Shown here: positions 32,350 to 41,456 of the stretch, piece by piece | Position numbering within the stretch: position 1 is the stretch's first letter | Layout: every line of letters starts with the position of its first letter | NCBI GenBank assembly: GCA_030263295.1 | Contig: SZOS01000011.1 | Span: 11,894 to 75,893, forward strand | Direction of reading: 5' to 3' | Origin: Dokdonella_A sp014338185 | Lineage (GTDB): Bacteria > Pseudomonadota > Gammaproteobacteria > Xanthomonadales > Rhodanobacteraceae | DNA length: 64,000 bases | Notes under the pieces: generated by a model | The model's input: only the letters and a program-made list of their open reading frames with translations | Databases searched by the model: none | What the model was told of the DNA's origin: nothing | Position numbers and translations under genes: made by a program

Positions 32350-33165
32350 ATGAAGCCACTGGAATCCGTGCTGTTGATGCTGTTTTCGGGCCTGGCCGGT
32401 ACGACCGCTGCGCACGCGGCGCAGCCGCAGGCCGCGGCCGTGTCGCCTTGGCGGCTGCAGCCGGTCACCCTCGCACGCGGTGGTGGCGCCGGCACCGCCG
32501 CGGCAGCGATGCCGGCCGCGCCGTGGGCAAGTCATGTGTTCGCGCTCGATGACGGCAGCTACGAGGACAGCATCGGCATGGGCACGGACACGCCCACGGC
32601 GACACAAGCCGGTGCGGTGTGGCTCAACCGCTTCCACGTCGCCGAGGCAGTGACGGTCGACAGCATCTCGATCCTGTGGCCGACCCAGGCCGCCGGCACC
32701 CTGGTCGGCCTGCAGGCCAACCTCGTCGTGTACCACGACGCCGACGCCGATGGCGATCCCGGCAATGCGCTGCGCATCGGCAGCGACCACCTGGTGACGA
32801 TCGCTGCGGTGGGCGCGTTCCAGACCTATCCGACCAGCTTTGCGGTGGCCGGCGCCGGCGACCTCTACATCGGCTTCGTCGACCAGTGGGCGCTCGCGGG
32901 TGGCTACAAGCCGCGACTGTTCCCGGCCGCACTCGACCAATCCAGCGACCAGGGCATGTCCTGGCTCGCGGCCGCGAGCACGCCGCCGACCGACATCGTC
33001 GATCTGGGCGCCAACGACCTGCTCGGGACCAGCGCCCAGTTCGGCGTGCCCGGCAACTGGCTGATCCGCGCCACCGCGACCAGTGGCGTCAGCGACGTGA
33101 TCTTCCGCGACGGCTTCGAAACGCCCGACGCGGGCGTGGCGGCGGGCGGCGCCGCGCGGTCGTAG
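32350..33165 (+). CDS. Exported protein with C-terminal IFRDGFE tag
   Basis: The 271-residue product has a signal peptide (MKPLESVLLMLFSGLAGT, cleavage near AHAA) and a beta-rich body with no recognised family (VDSISILWPTQAAGTLVGL, LYIGFVDQWALAGG). It ends with DVIFRDGFETPDAG and a short Gly/Ala tail. The same tag occurs in three other exported proteins here. The body resembles other anchor-type domains by its spacing of Gly, Asp and aromatic residues, but no function is assigned. ATG at 32350 gives the signal peptide; the stretch 32137-32349 before it holds nothing else. Confidence 0.8.
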   Translation: MKPLESVLLMLFSGLAGTTAAHAAQPQAAAVSPWRLQPVTLARGGGAGTAAAAMPAAPWASHVFALDDGSYEDSIGMGTDTPTATQAGAVWLNRFHVAEAVTVDSISILWPTQAAGTLVGLQANLVVYHDADADGDPGNALRIGSDHLVTIAAVGAFQTYPTSFAVAGAGDLYIGFVDQWALAGGYKPRLFPAALDQSSDQGMSWLAAASTPPTDIVDLGANDLLGTSAQFGVPGNWLIRATATSGVSDVIFRDGFETPDAGVAAGGAARS

Positions 33166-33214
33166 CCGTTGCCCGCAGGCGCCTGCACGATCGGGCCCGT
33201 GGCCGGCCCGGCAC

Positions 33215-33236
33215 GCGCGCGGCGCACGCCGCGCGC
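33215..33236. terminator. Hairpin between convergent genes
   Basis: GCGCGCGGCG and CGCCGCGCGC form a 10-bp inverted repeat with two bases between, in the 79-base gap between two convergent stops. No T-tract. Confidence 0.5.
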
Positions 33237-33244
33237 ATCGAGGT

Positions 33245-35824
33245 TCACTCCTGCGCGGGCAGCGCGGGCGCGTTCTTCACGTAGCGGTCGAACCACGCAA
33301 GCATCTCGGCGACGAAGTGCTCGTTGGATTCGCGCGCGGCATACCAGTGCGGCTCGTGCGGCAGCATCACCAGCCGGGTCGGGTGGCCGAGGCCGCGCAG
33401 CGCCTGGAACAGGCGTGGCGACTGGGTGGGCTCGGTGCCGGGATTGGCATCGTCGCTGCCGTGCACGATCAGCAGCGGTTCGTTGATGCGGTCGGCATGG
33501 AAGAACGCCGAGGCCTGGTCGTACACCTTGGGCGCGGCCCAGAACGAGCGCCGCTCGTTCTGGAAGCCGAACGGCGTGAGCGTCTTGTTGTAGCCGCCGC
33601 TGCTGGCCACGCCGGCGCGGAACAGGTCGGTGTGGGCGAGCAGGTTCGCGGTCATGAGCGCGCCATGGCTGTGGCCGGTGACGCCGATGCGGTTGCGGTC
33701 GACCACGCCCAGCCCCACCGCCTTGTCGACCGCGGCCTGGGCATTGGCCACGAGCTGCTCGACATAGCTGTCGTAAGCGTTGCGGGGATCGCCCACGATC
33801 GGGAACGCGGCGCTGTCGATGATGGCGTAGCCGGCCAGCAGCAACAGGCGGTAGCTGCGCAGCTGGGTGAAGGTCTGCTCCGAACCGCGCACCTGGCCGG
33901 CCTGGCTCGGATCGGCGTAGTCGAGCGGATAGGCATTGAGGATCGCCGGCAGGCGCGTGCCTTCGACGTAGCCGGGCGGCGTGTACAGCGTGAATGACAA
34001 CGGCACGCCATCCTTGCGCTTGTAGCTGACCATGCGCTTGCGCGCCTCGCGCACCAGCGGCGTGGGGTCGGCAAGGTGCGTCACCGGCGTGGCCTGCGAG
34101 GTGTGGGCCGCCTCGCCGGCCGCGGCCGGCGTGACCGCGCCGCCGAGTGTGCGCAGCCAGGTGTTGGGCGGCAGCAGCGCCGACTGGTGCAGCGTGAGGA
34201 AGCGGTCGTTGCGCGCGGTGAGCGCGAGCGGCTGCTCGTGCGCGTCGGCCGCGCTACGGAACAGGCGCGTGGTGCGGCCATTGGCCAGTTCGTAGCGGTC
34301 GAGGAAGGGACGCTCGCCCGTGGGCGAGGCGCCGTCACCGAACAGCAGCAGCGCGCCCTCGCGCTCGTCGAGCACCGCCGCGCCATTGGCCAGCGTGCGC
34401 AGCTGCGGAGTGCCCGGGTTGGCGTATTCCTCGTCGAGCGACAGGTCCCACAGCACGCGCGGCTTTGCGCGCGGGTGGTCGGCGTCGATGAGGCTGACGG
34501 TGTACCAGCGGCGGTTGGCGTCGTATTGGGTCAGCAGTGCGCGCGCGCCGCGCTCGAACCAGCGCAGGCCCGCGTAGCGCTGGGTCACGCGCGCGATTTC
34601 CACCGGCTTGGCGGTGAACGGCGCCTTGAGTGCGAACACGCGGTCACGTGCAGGTACGCTGCGCTTCCAGTCGCCGCCGTCGAGCGCCTCGGCGTAGACC
34701 AGCGTGGCTGGCGCGTTGGCGCGCCAGCTGAAGTCGCGCGGTCCCTGCGGTACGCCGCGCACCGGCACGCTCTCGGCGGCCGGCAGGCTCGCGACCACCC
34801 GCGTGCGGCCGTCGCGCAGGTCGAGCACGGCCACGTCGTGGCCGAATCGCTGCCAGGTGGTGACGCGCGAGTACGGCCGCTTGAGCAGGTTCACGCGCAC
34901 ATGGCGGCCATCGGGCGCGACGTCGACCGCGCCGATCACCGCGACCGGTCCGACCGGGCGATGGCCGCCGTCGGCGACCGTCACCACCTGCAGCTGCGCG
35001 CTGGCGTAGTGGTCGAACAGCGCATCGTCCTCGGCGCTGGCGAGCGTGTCGCGCGCCTCATAGGTGCTGCTTTCGCCGCCGCCGCTGGTGGCATCCTTGA
35101 TCTCGGGGCCGGTCGGCACCGCCGCGCGCTGCGGCGCCGGGCCGAGGTTCGCGGGCACGGTCTTGACCAGCAGCGCGTCACTGCCGCCGAGCCATTGCAG
35201 TTCCTGGTCGAGGATCGGATTCAGGCGCACGCCCTCGACGCGGCGCAGCGCACCGCTGCCGGCCTCGCCCAGCCACAGTTCCACGCCGTCGGCGCTGGTG
35301 TTGGCAAAGGCGAAGCGCTTGCCGTCGGGCGACCACGCGGGCAGGTCGGGGCAGGCGCCTGCGGGCAGCTCGACCGGCGTGGTCGCGCCGCTGGCCACCT
35401 CGACCAGCGAGTAGCCCTCGAAGCAGTTGCGGATGCCGTAGCCGTTGGAGCGGTCGTGGCGCGTGTGTGCGCGCGGTTCCACGCGCACGCCCGCGAGCTT
35501 GAGGTAGGGCTCGGCGACGGTCGCGATCGAGGGATATTGCGGCAACTGCACGATGAGCAGGCGCGTGCCGGTCGGGTCGGGCAAGGGCTGCGCGGGCAGC
35601 GGCGCGCGCATCACGCCCAGCAAGGGCTCGGGCGGCTGCTGGTACTGCGCCTGTGCGACCGTGGCGGCCAGCGCCAGCGCGAGCCCGCAGGCCGCATGGA
35701 ACGGCCATGGGCGCGGCCCGCTGCCGCAGCGCGCGCCCGGCGCGGCAGCGCCACGGGTGGAGCGCGCGGCGGCATCGCCTGCCGCCGCAGCTGACAGGGG
35801 ACGGATGCGGCTGGATCGATGCAT
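33245..35824 (-). CDS. S9 family (prolyl oligopeptidase-like) peptidase
   Basis: The 859-residue protein has a long basic signal region ending in a hydrophobic core (CGLALALAATVAQA), an N-terminal beta-propeller (LPAWSPDGKRFAF, VDVAPDGRHVRVN) and a C-terminal alpha/beta hydrolase. The catalytic triad is visible: Ser in GVTGHSHGALM, Asp in HGSDDANPG and His in LPHEPHWY. It should cleave peptides or acyl-peptides in the periplasm. ATG at 35824 is preferred because GGAG lies seven bases upstream; ATG 35830 is possible. It is convergent with the tagged protein gene. Confidence 0.92.
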   Translation of the reverse strand: MHRSSRIRPLSAAAAGDAAARSTRGAAAPGARCGSGPRPWPFHAACGLALALAATVAQAQYQQPPEPLLGVMRAPLPAQPLPDPTGTRLLIVQLPQYPSIATVAEPYLKLAGVRVEPRAHTRHDRSNGYGIRNCFEGYSLVEVASGATTPVELPAGACPDLPAWSPDGKRFAFANTSADGVELWLGEAGSGALRRVEGVRLNPILDQELQWLGGSDALLVKTVPANLGPAPQRAAVPTGPEIKDATSGGGESSTYEARDTLASAEDDALFDHYASAQLQVVTVADGGHRPVGPVAVIGAVDVAPDGRHVRVNLLKRPYSRVTTWQRFGHDVAVLDLRDGRTRVVASLPAAESVPVRGVPQGPRDFSWRANAPATLVYAEALDGGDWKRSVPARDRVFALKAPFTAKPVEIARVTQRYAGLRWFERGARALLTQYDANRRWYTVSLIDADHPRAKPRVLWDLSLDEEYANPGTPQLRTLANGAAVLDEREGALLLFGDGASPTGERPFLDRYELANGRTTRLFRSAADAHEQPLALTARNDRFLTLHQSALLPPNTWLRTLGGAVTPAAAGEAAHTSQATPVTHLADPTPLVREARKRMVSYKRKDGVPLSFTLYTPPGYVEGTRLPAILNAYPLDYADPSQAGQVRGSEQTFTQLRSYRLLLLAGYAIIDSAAFPIVGDPRNAYDSYVEQLVANAQAAVDKAVGLGVVDRNRIGVTGHSHGALMTANLLAHTDLFRAGVASSGGYNKTLTPFGFQNERRSFWAAPKVYDQASAFFHADRINEPLLIVHGSDDANPGTEPTQSPRLFQALRGLGHPTRLVMLPHEPHWYAARESNEHFVAEMLAWFDRYVKNAPALPAQE

Positions 35825-36006
35825 GGGCATGCTCCGCGACAGGTGGGCGCCAAGCCTAGCAGTTCCATCCGCGGTTCCGGCGCCGCGGCACCCGTCCATG
35901 CGCGCGGGCCCGGCGTGGCGGTGGGCGCGCCGCGCGCGCTGCGCTAGGCTGGGCGGGCTGCGGCGTCGCGGGCGCGCTCGCCGTTGCATGCGGAGTTGGG
36001 GGCGCG

Positions 36007-37617
36007 GTGGGGATACGGCAGGCAGACGTGGTCGTGGTCGGCGGCGGCATCGCGGGCATCGTCACCGCGCTCGAGCTGCTGCGCGGCGGCCTGCGCGTGG
36101 TGGTGGTCGATCGCGACACGCCGGCGCGTTTCGGTGGACTCGCGCGCTGGGCGTTCGGCGGCATGGCGCTGGTCGGCACGCCGCAGCAGGCACGGAACAG
36201 GATCCCCGACACGCCCGCGCGCGCGCTCGCCGACTGGCTGCGCTTTGGCGAACTCGATCCGCGCGAACGCTGGCCACTGGCCTGGGCGCGCCACTACGTC
36301 GAGCATTCGCGCGACCAGGTGTACGACTGGCTGGTCGGCGAAGGCCTGCGCTTCCTGCCCGCGGTCAACTGGGTCGAGCGCGGCCGCCACGGCGAGGGCA
36401 ACTCGCTGCCGCGCTACCACGTGCTGTGGGGTACTTCGCTCGCGCTCACGCGGCAGCTCATCGCCGCGCTGCGGTGCGCCGATCGCGGCGGGCGCCTGCA
36501 GATCCTGCACGGGCATCGCGTCGACGCGCTCGAGCGGCAGGATGGGCGCGTGTGCGGCGCCTGGGCCTGCGACGAGGCCGGCGGCGCCCGCACGCGCATC
36601 GACGCGCCTGTGGTGGTGCTCGCCAGCGGCGGCATCAACGGCAGCCACGCGCAGGCGCGCGCCCACTGGCCCGCGGACCGGCCGCTGCCGGCGCAGATGC
36701 TCAATGGCGCCAGTCCGCTCGCCGACGGGGCGCTGCACCACTGGGCCGTGGCGCAGCTGGGCGCGCGGCTCAGCCATGTGGGCGAGATGTGGAACTACGC
36801 CGCCGGCATCGCCCATCCGTATCCGCACTTTGCCGGTCACGGCCTGTCGCTGATCCCGTGCAAGTCGGCGTTGTGGCTGGACCATCGCGGCGAGCGCATC
36901 GGACCCGAGCCGCTGGTCACCGGTTTCGACACGCACTGGCTGTGCCAGCGCGTGGCCGCGCAGCAGCGACCGTGGACCTGGCAGCTCATGAACCGGCGCA
37001 TCGCGCGGCGTGAGTTGGCGATCTCGGGCGCCGAGCACAACCCGCGCATCCGCGACCGCCAGTGGCTGCGCTTCCTCGCCGACACGCTCCTGGGCAGCGA
37101 GCGCCTGCTGCGGCAGATGCAGCGCGAAAGCCGCGAAGTCCTGGTCGCCGGCACGCTCGCCGAACTGGCCATGCGCATGAACGAGCTCACCGCCTCGCTC
37201 GATGTCGATCCGGCGCGCCTGCAGGCCACGGTCGACGCCTTCGATGCCAATTTCGCGCGCGGCGGCAGCCTCGAAAACGATGCGCAGCTGCGCCTGATCC
37301 GCCACGCGCGGCAGTGGGGGCCGGACCGCCTGCGCACCTGCGCGCCCGCGCCGCTGCAACGCAAGGGCGCGGGTCCGTTCGTCGCGGTGCGCGCGCGGCT
37401 GATCACGCGCAAGAGCCTGGGCGGCCTGTGCACCGACCTGGACAGCCGCGTGCTTGACGCGGCCGATGCGCCGATCGCGGGCCTGTACTGCGTGGGCGAG
37501 GCGGCGGGTTTCGGTGGCGGCGGCGCCTGTGGCAAGCGCTCGCTCGAAGGCACCTTCCTGCCCGGCTGCATCCTCACCGCGCGCGCGGCGGCGCGCAGTA
37601 TCGTGGCGGGCGGCTGA
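36007..37617 (+). CDS. FAD-dependent dehydrogenase (fumarate reductase/KSTD-like)
   Basis: This 536-residue flavoprotein has the N-terminal dinucleotide fold VVVVGGGIAGIVTALELLRG, the second FAD segment VVLASGGINGSH, and the C-terminal GLYCVGEAAGFGGGGACGKR followed by SLEGTFLPGCILTARAAAR. The domain order matches the succinate dehydrogenase/3-ketosteroid dehydrogenase flavoproteins. The start codon is GTG at 36007. It lies 88 bases before a thiamine-diphosphate enzyme on the same strand, so the two may form a pathway of unknown substrate. Confidence 0.88.
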   Translation: MGIRQADVVVVGGGIAGIVTALELLRGGLRVVVVDRDTPARFGGLARWAFGGMALVGTPQQARNRIPDTPARALADWLRFGELDPRERWPLAWARHYVEHSRDQVYDWLVGEGLRFLPAVNWVERGRHGEGNSLPRYHVLWGTSLALTRQLIAALRCADRGGRLQILHGHRVDALERQDGRVCGAWACDEAGGARTRIDAPVVVLASGGINGSHAQARAHWPADRPLPAQMLNGASPLADGALHHWAVAQLGARLSHVGEMWNYAAGIAHPYPHFAGHGLSLIPCKSALWLDHRGERIGPEPLVTGFDTHWLCQRVAAQQRPWTWQLMNRRIARRELAISGAEHNPRIRDRQWLRFLADTLLGSERLLRQMQRESREVLVAGTLAELAMRMNELTASLDVDPARLQATVDAFDANFARGGSLENDAQLRLIRHARQWGPDRLRTCAPAPLQRKGAGPFVAVRARLITRKSLGGLCTDLDSRVLDAADAPIAGLYCVGEAAGFGGGGACGKRSLEGTFLPGCILTARAAARSIVAGG

Positions 37618-37705
37618 TGCCCGCGGCCGCGACCGTGGCAGGCCTGGCACGCGGCGATCGATGGCCGGTCGCGGCGCAACACGGCGCGGTTCAACCGGGG
37701 GACAC

Positions 37706-39370
37706 ATGACGATGGGCAATGGCGCGCAGGCACTGATCCGCACTCTGGCCGATGCCGGCATCGAGCTGTGCTTCACCAACCCGGGCACCAGCGAGATGCA
37801 CTTCGTTGCCGCGCTCGACGGCGAGCCGCGCGTGCGCGCGGTGCTCACGCTGTTCGAAGGTGTCGCCACCGGCGCCGCCGACGGCTACGCGCGCATGGCC
37901 GGCAAGCCCGCCGCGACGTTGTTGCACCTGGGCTGCGGGCTGGGCAACGGCCTGGCCAACCTGCACAACGCGCGCCGCGCCCAGGTGCCGCTGCTCAACC
38001 TCGTCGGCGACCACGCGACCTTCCACACTAGGTACGACGCGCAGCTGCAGTCGGACATCGAGACCGTCGCGCGCAACGTCTCGCCCGGCTTCGTGCGCAC
38101 CGCGCGCAGCACCGCCACGCTGTGCGTCGACGCGGTCGAGGCGCTGGCCGCGGCGCAGGCGCATCCACCGCAGGTCGCTACCTTGATCGTGCCGGCCGAC
38201 GTGTCGTGGGGCGAAGGCGGCGAGCCGAGCGCGCCGCCGGAGCGGCAGGCGCCGGCGGCCATCGCGTCCGACACGCTCGACGCGATCGCCGAGGTGGTGC
38301 GCAGCGGGGCGCCGACCGCGTTCCTGCTCGGCGGCCAGGCGCTGCGCGAGCCGGCCCTGCTCGATGCTGCGCGCATCGCCGCGCGCCGCGGCGTGAAGCT
38401 GTATGCCGAAGTGTTCCCGACGCGGATGCAGCGCGGCGCGGGCATGCCCGCGGTCGAGCGCATCGCCTATCTGGCCGAGATGGCCGGCGTGCAGCTCGCG
38501 CCCTATCGGCACCTCGTGCTGGTGCAGGCCAAGTCACCGGTGTCGTTCTTCGGCTATCCGGGCAAGCCGAGCGACCTCGTGCCGCAAGGCTGCGCCGTGC
38601 ACGTGCTGGCCACGCCGGCGCAGGACGCCGCGGCCGGCCTCGCCGCGCTCGCGCGCCTGCTCGACGCGCAGCACACGCCGCCCGTGCTGCAGGCGCCGCT
38701 GCGCCCCGCACGGCCACGCGGAGCGCTCACCGCGCCCAAGCTGTGCAAGGCGCTCGGCCACCTGCTGCCCGAGGATGCGATCCTCATCGACGAGGCGATC
38801 ACTTCGGGCCTCATGCTCGGCGTGATGACGCAGGGCGCCCCACGCCACGACCTGCTCACGCTCACTGGCGGCGCGATCGGGCAGGCGCTGCCCAATGCGG
38901 TGGGTGCGGCGCTGGCCTGTCCGCGCCGGCGCGTGGTGGCGCTGGTCGGTGACGGGGCCGCGATGTACACGATCCAGGCGTTGTGGACGCTCGCGCGCGA
39001 GCGGCTCGACGTGACCGTGATCATCTGCAACAACGCGAGCTATTCGGTGCTCAACGTCGAACTCGATCGGGTCGGTACCCAGGGCGCCGGGCCCAAGGCC
39101 CGTGCGCAGTTGGAGCTCGCCGGCGCGCCGCTCGACTTTGCGCGGCTGGCGCAGGGCATGGGCGTGCATGCGCTGCGCGTGGACAGCGCCGAGGACCTGT
39201 GCAAGGCGCTCGAGTACGCCTTCTCGCAGGCCGGCCCGCACCTCATCGATGCGCGCATCCCCGAGGCGCTCGCGGGCACGCGGCGCAAGTTGCTGCCCTG
39301 GCTGTTGCGCTCGCTGCCACACCTGCCCGCGCCGGTCGCGCGCGGGCTCAAGCGCAAGCTCGCGCCATGA
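37706..39370 (+). CDS. Thiamine-diphosphate enzyme, acetolactate-synthase-like
   Basis: The 554-residue protein has the three-domain ThDP-enzyme layout. The catalytic Glu lies in LFEGVATGAADGYARM. The ThDP/metal motif is GDGAAMYTIQALWTLARE with CNNASYSVL (GDG to NN). FTNPGTSEMHFVAALD is typical of acetolactate-synthase or benzoylformate-decarboxylase relatives. There is no regulatory subunit beside it, so it is unlikely to be the housekeeping IlvB. ATG at 37706 has GGGGG upstream. Its substrate is probably supplied or used by the flavoprotein before it. Confidence 0.88.
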   Translation: MTMGNGAQALIRTLADAGIELCFTNPGTSEMHFVAALDGEPRVRAVLTLFEGVATGAADGYARMAGKPAATLLHLGCGLGNGLANLHNARRAQVPLLNLVGDHATFHTRYDAQLQSDIETVARNVSPGFVRTARSTATLCVDAVEALAAAQAHPPQVATLIVPADVSWGEGGEPSAPPERQAPAAIASDTLDAIAEVVRSGAPTAFLLGGQALREPALLDAARIAARRGVKLYAEVFPTRMQRGAGMPAVERIAYLAEMAGVQLAPYRHLVLVQAKSPVSFFGYPGKPSDLVPQGCAVHVLATPAQDAAAGLAALARLLDAQHTPPVLQAPLRPARPRGALTAPKLCKALGHLLPEDAILIDEAITSGLMLGVMTQGAPRHDLLTLTGGAIGQALPNAVGAALACPRRRVVALVGDGAAMYTIQALWTLARERLDVTVIICNNASYSVLNVELDRVGTQGAGPKARAQLELAGAPLDFARLAQGMGVHALRVDSAEDLCKALEYAFSQAGPHLIDARIPEALAGTRRKLLPWLLRSLPHLPAPVARGLKRKLAP

Positions 39371-39503
39371 GGCGGCACGGTCGACAGGCTGCGGCTACAT
39401 GCGGGCGCGCGCGTCGCCGCTCGGCCGCCGGCCACCGGCGTGGTCGCCGCCGCACGCCGCGGCCCGCTGCCGCGGTGGCGCTCCGGGACCAGCCGGAGGC
39501 GCG

Positions 39504-40175
39504 ATGAATCCGGAGGATGCCAACGGCCATGCCGCGCGCCTCAAGCTGCTCCTGGCCGAACGCGGCGCGCAGTTCGACGAGCCCGCGCGGGTGCGACTGC
39601 ACCGCGCCATCAGCTGGCTCGCGCGCGCCGAGGTCGAACACCACGACGCCGATGCGCGCTTCGTGTTCCTGTGGATCGCGTTCAACGCCGCCTACGCCAA
39701 CGAGTTTGCGCTGGAGGGCAGTGCGCGCGAGCAGCTCAATGCGTTCTTCGCGCGCGTGCTCGCGCTCGATGCGGACGCGCGCATCGCCGCGCTGCTGCTG
39801 AGCCGATTCCCGGGTGCGATCCGCAGCATGATCGGCAATCCGTACGTGTTCGAGCCGTTCTGGCGCGCCTTGCGTGAACACGATGCGGGCAGTCGCTGGA
39901 AGGAGACGCTGGCGGCCAGCACCCGGCTCGCCACGCGCGCCATTCTCGAATCGCGCGCCGACGTGGTGCTGTCGGTCGTGTTCGACCGGCTGTACGTGCT
40001 GCGCAACCAGCTCGTGCATGGCGGCGCGACCTGGAACAGCACGGTCAACCGCACCCAGGTGCGCGACGGCGCCAACATCATGCTCGCGCTCGTGCCCCTG
40101 GTGATCGAGATCATGCTCGACCATCCACAACAGGACTTCGGTGCGATCCTGTACCCGGTGGTGCCCGGGCATTGA
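39504..40175 (+). CDS. Apea-like HEPN domain protein
   Basis: The 223-residue all-alpha protein has the HEPN signature at its C-terminal part, LRNQLVHGGATWNSTVNR (RNxxxH), and the conserved VFLWIAFNAAYANEF at the N-terminal part. That places it in the Apea-like HEPN group. HEPN proteins are often RNases in toxin-antitoxin or abortive-infection systems. No MNT nucleotidyltransferase or other antitoxin gene is next to it. CGGAGG precedes the ATG. It is convergent with the tRNA-Met gene. Confidence 0.85.
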   Translation: MNPEDANGHAARLKLLLAERGAQFDEPARVRLHRAISWLARAEVEHHDADARFVFLWIAFNAAYANEFALEGSAREQLNAFFARVLALDADARIAALLLSRFPGAIRSMIGNPYVFEPFWRALREHDAGSRWKETLAASTRLATRAILESRADVVLSVVFDRLYVLRNQLVHGGATWNSTVNRTQVRDGANIMLALVPLVIEIMLDHPQQDFGAILYPVVPGH

Positions 40176-40209
40176 TGCGCGCGGCGATGCGGGTACGCGT
40201 GCGATCGGG

Positions 40210-40286
40210 TGGTGGCTATGGGTGGACTCGAACCACCGACCCCAGCATTATGAGTGCTGTGCTCTAACCGGCTGAGCTACATAGCC
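40210..40286 (-). tRNA. tRNA-Met (CAT), elongator
   Basis: The 77-base tRNA has a full cloverleaf on the minus strand: acceptor GGCTATG/CATAGCC, D-arm AGCTCAGCCGGTTAGAGC, anticodon loop CTCATAA and T-arm GTGGTTCGAGTCCAC, with an encoded CCA (40210-40212). The sequence matches elongator tRNA-Met rather than initiator (which starts C:A unpaired) or the lysidine tRNA-Ile, whose acceptor differs. Confidence 0.97.
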
Positions 40287-40402
40287 ATGGCGCCGCATTG
40301 TACCGTGTGCGGGCACGTCGCCGCGGCGGCGGATGCCACTGCGCGGCACGCGCGCTGGCGTGTGGCGCGCTGCGGGTGGCGTGCGTCCGCGCGGGGCGAG
40401 CG

Positions 40403-40430
40403 ATTCTAGTGGCTTGCCAACCCCTGTCAA
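40403..40430 (-). promoter_or_regulatory. Sigma-70-type promoter of tRNA-Met
   Basis: On the minus strand TTGACA (40425-40430) and TAGAAT (40403-40408) are separated by 16 bases. This is the best -35/-10 pair I found. Transcription would start near 40396, about 110 bases before the tRNA. Confidence 0.78.
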
Positions 40431-40511
40431 GCCATCGCCGCCACGCTCGGCTTGCCGCGTGCGCAAGGCGTGTGGAACAATCGGATCAAGTACTTGCATC
40501 GTTGTTTCGAC

Positions 40512-41042
40512 ATGATTGATCCCGATGGCTACCGGCCCAACGTCGGCATCATCCTCATGAATGCGCAAGGCAGCGTGTTCTGGGCACGCCGCATCGGGCG
40601 CGACGGTTGGCAGTTCCCGCAAGGCGGTATGAACAGCGACGAGACGCCGCTCGAGGCGATGTACCGCGAATTGGCGGAGGAGACCGGCCTGCAGCCGCAC
40701 CACGTCGAGGTGCTGGGCGCCACGCCGGGTTGGCTGCGCTATCGCCTGCCACAGCGCTTCGTGCGCCGCCGTGACCGGCCGGTCTGCATCGGCCAGAAGC
40801 AGGTGTGGTTCCTGCTGCGCCTGCTCGGTGACGACTCCGCGGTGCGCCTGGATGCGCACGCCGAGCCCGAATTCGACCTGTGGCGCTGGGTGGACTTCTG
40901 GTATCCGGCCGCGCACGTGGTCAACTTCAAGCGCCGCGTGTACGAACAGGCGCTGCGCCATCTGGTGACGCTGGCCGAGGCCAGCTGCGCGGTGTCGTTG
41001 CGGCCGCAGCCGTTGCCCGAAACGAGGGCGCAGGCGGGCTGA
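40512..41042 (+). CDS. rppH: RNA pyrophosphohydrolase
   Basis: This 176-residue Nudix enzyme removes pyrophosphate from the 5' end of mRNA and starts decay. It starts MIDPDGYRPNVGIILMNAQG. The Nudix box is intact, GGMNSDETPLEAMYRELAEE followed by TGL, and the family segment WLRYRLPQRFVRR follows. The ATG at 40512 gives the conserved N-terminus. It is divergent from the tRNA gene. Confidence 0.96.
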   Translation: MIDPDGYRPNVGIILMNAQGSVFWARRIGRDGWQFPQGGMNSDETPLEAMYRELAEETGLQPHHVEVLGATPGWLRYRLPQRFVRRRDRPVCIGQKQVWFLLRLLGDDSAVRLDAHAEPEFDLWRWVDFWYPAAHVVNFKRRVYEQALRHLVTLAEASCAVSLRPQPLPETRAQAG

Positions 41043-41058
41043 TGCGCCCGTATCGGTA

Positions 41059-41085
41059 TTGACAATCATTCTTGTTTGCAATTGA
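41059..41085 (+). promoter_or_regulatory. Fur-box-like element before bfd
   Basis: The AT-rich stretch TGACAATCATTCTTGTTTGC followed by AATTGA fits the Fur consensus in an otherwise GC-rich region. It overlaps a TTGACA (41059-41064) that could be the -35. It lies 30 bases before the bfd start, so iron-dependent repression of bfd is likely. Confidence 0.65.
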
Positions 41086-41114
41086 ATGGCGCGGTCCCGT
41101 GTCTTGGCCGTGCC

Positions 41115-41324
41115 ATGTACGTCTGCATCTGCAATGCCCTCACCGACCGCGATATCCGTGCCGCCGTGGCCGAGGGCACGTCGACCTTCGCCGACCTGCG
41201 CGACAGCACGGGGTGCTCGGGTTGCTGCGGCAATTGCGAGGACGTCGCGCGTGCGGTGTTCGACGAGGCCGTGACCGCGCAGTCGCGTCCGCTCGGCCTG
41301 CCGTTGTTCGCGCACGCGGCCTGA
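41115..41324 (+). CDS. bfd: Bacterioferritin-associated ferredoxin
   Basis: The 69-residue protein is a Bfd-type [2Fe-2S] ferredoxin that reduces bacterioferritin to release iron. The four cluster cysteines are in CIC (residues 4 and 6) and CSGCCGNC (residues 34-41). It starts MYVCICNALTDRDIRAAV. The ATG at 41115 follows a Fur-like box. The bacterioferritin gene is next on the same strand. Confidence 0.96.
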   Translation: MYVCICNALTDRDIRAAVAEGTSTFADLRDSTGCSGCCGNCEDVARAVFDEAVTAQSRPLGLPLFAHAA

Positions 41325-41369
41325 GCCGCACGCATTGCCGTCCCTGGTCGCGCACCGGCGTGCGCGGCT

Positions 41370-41398
41370 TTGCCGTGCGCGACGCACGCTCGTATAGT
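41370..41398 (+). promoter_or_regulatory. Putative promoter of bfr
   Basis: TTGCCG (41370-41375) and TATAGT (41393-41398) are spaced by 17 bases. Transcription would start near 41405, about 50 bases before the bfr ATG. No Fur-like box is seen here. Confidence 0.55.
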
Positions 41399-41456
41399 CG
41401 GGCGTCTTCATTGCGCGCGGCGGGTGGTCCGCTGCGCGGCCGCAGCAGGAACCATC

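Noticed and set aside
40210..40286. tRNA-Ile with CAT anticodon (lysidine type)
   Set aside because: The acceptor and D-arm match elongator tRNA-Met, not the GGCCCC-type tRNA-Ile2.
40210..40500. An integration site at tRNA-Met
   Set aside because: No integrase, no direct repeat of the tRNA 3' end and no phage genes lie nearby.
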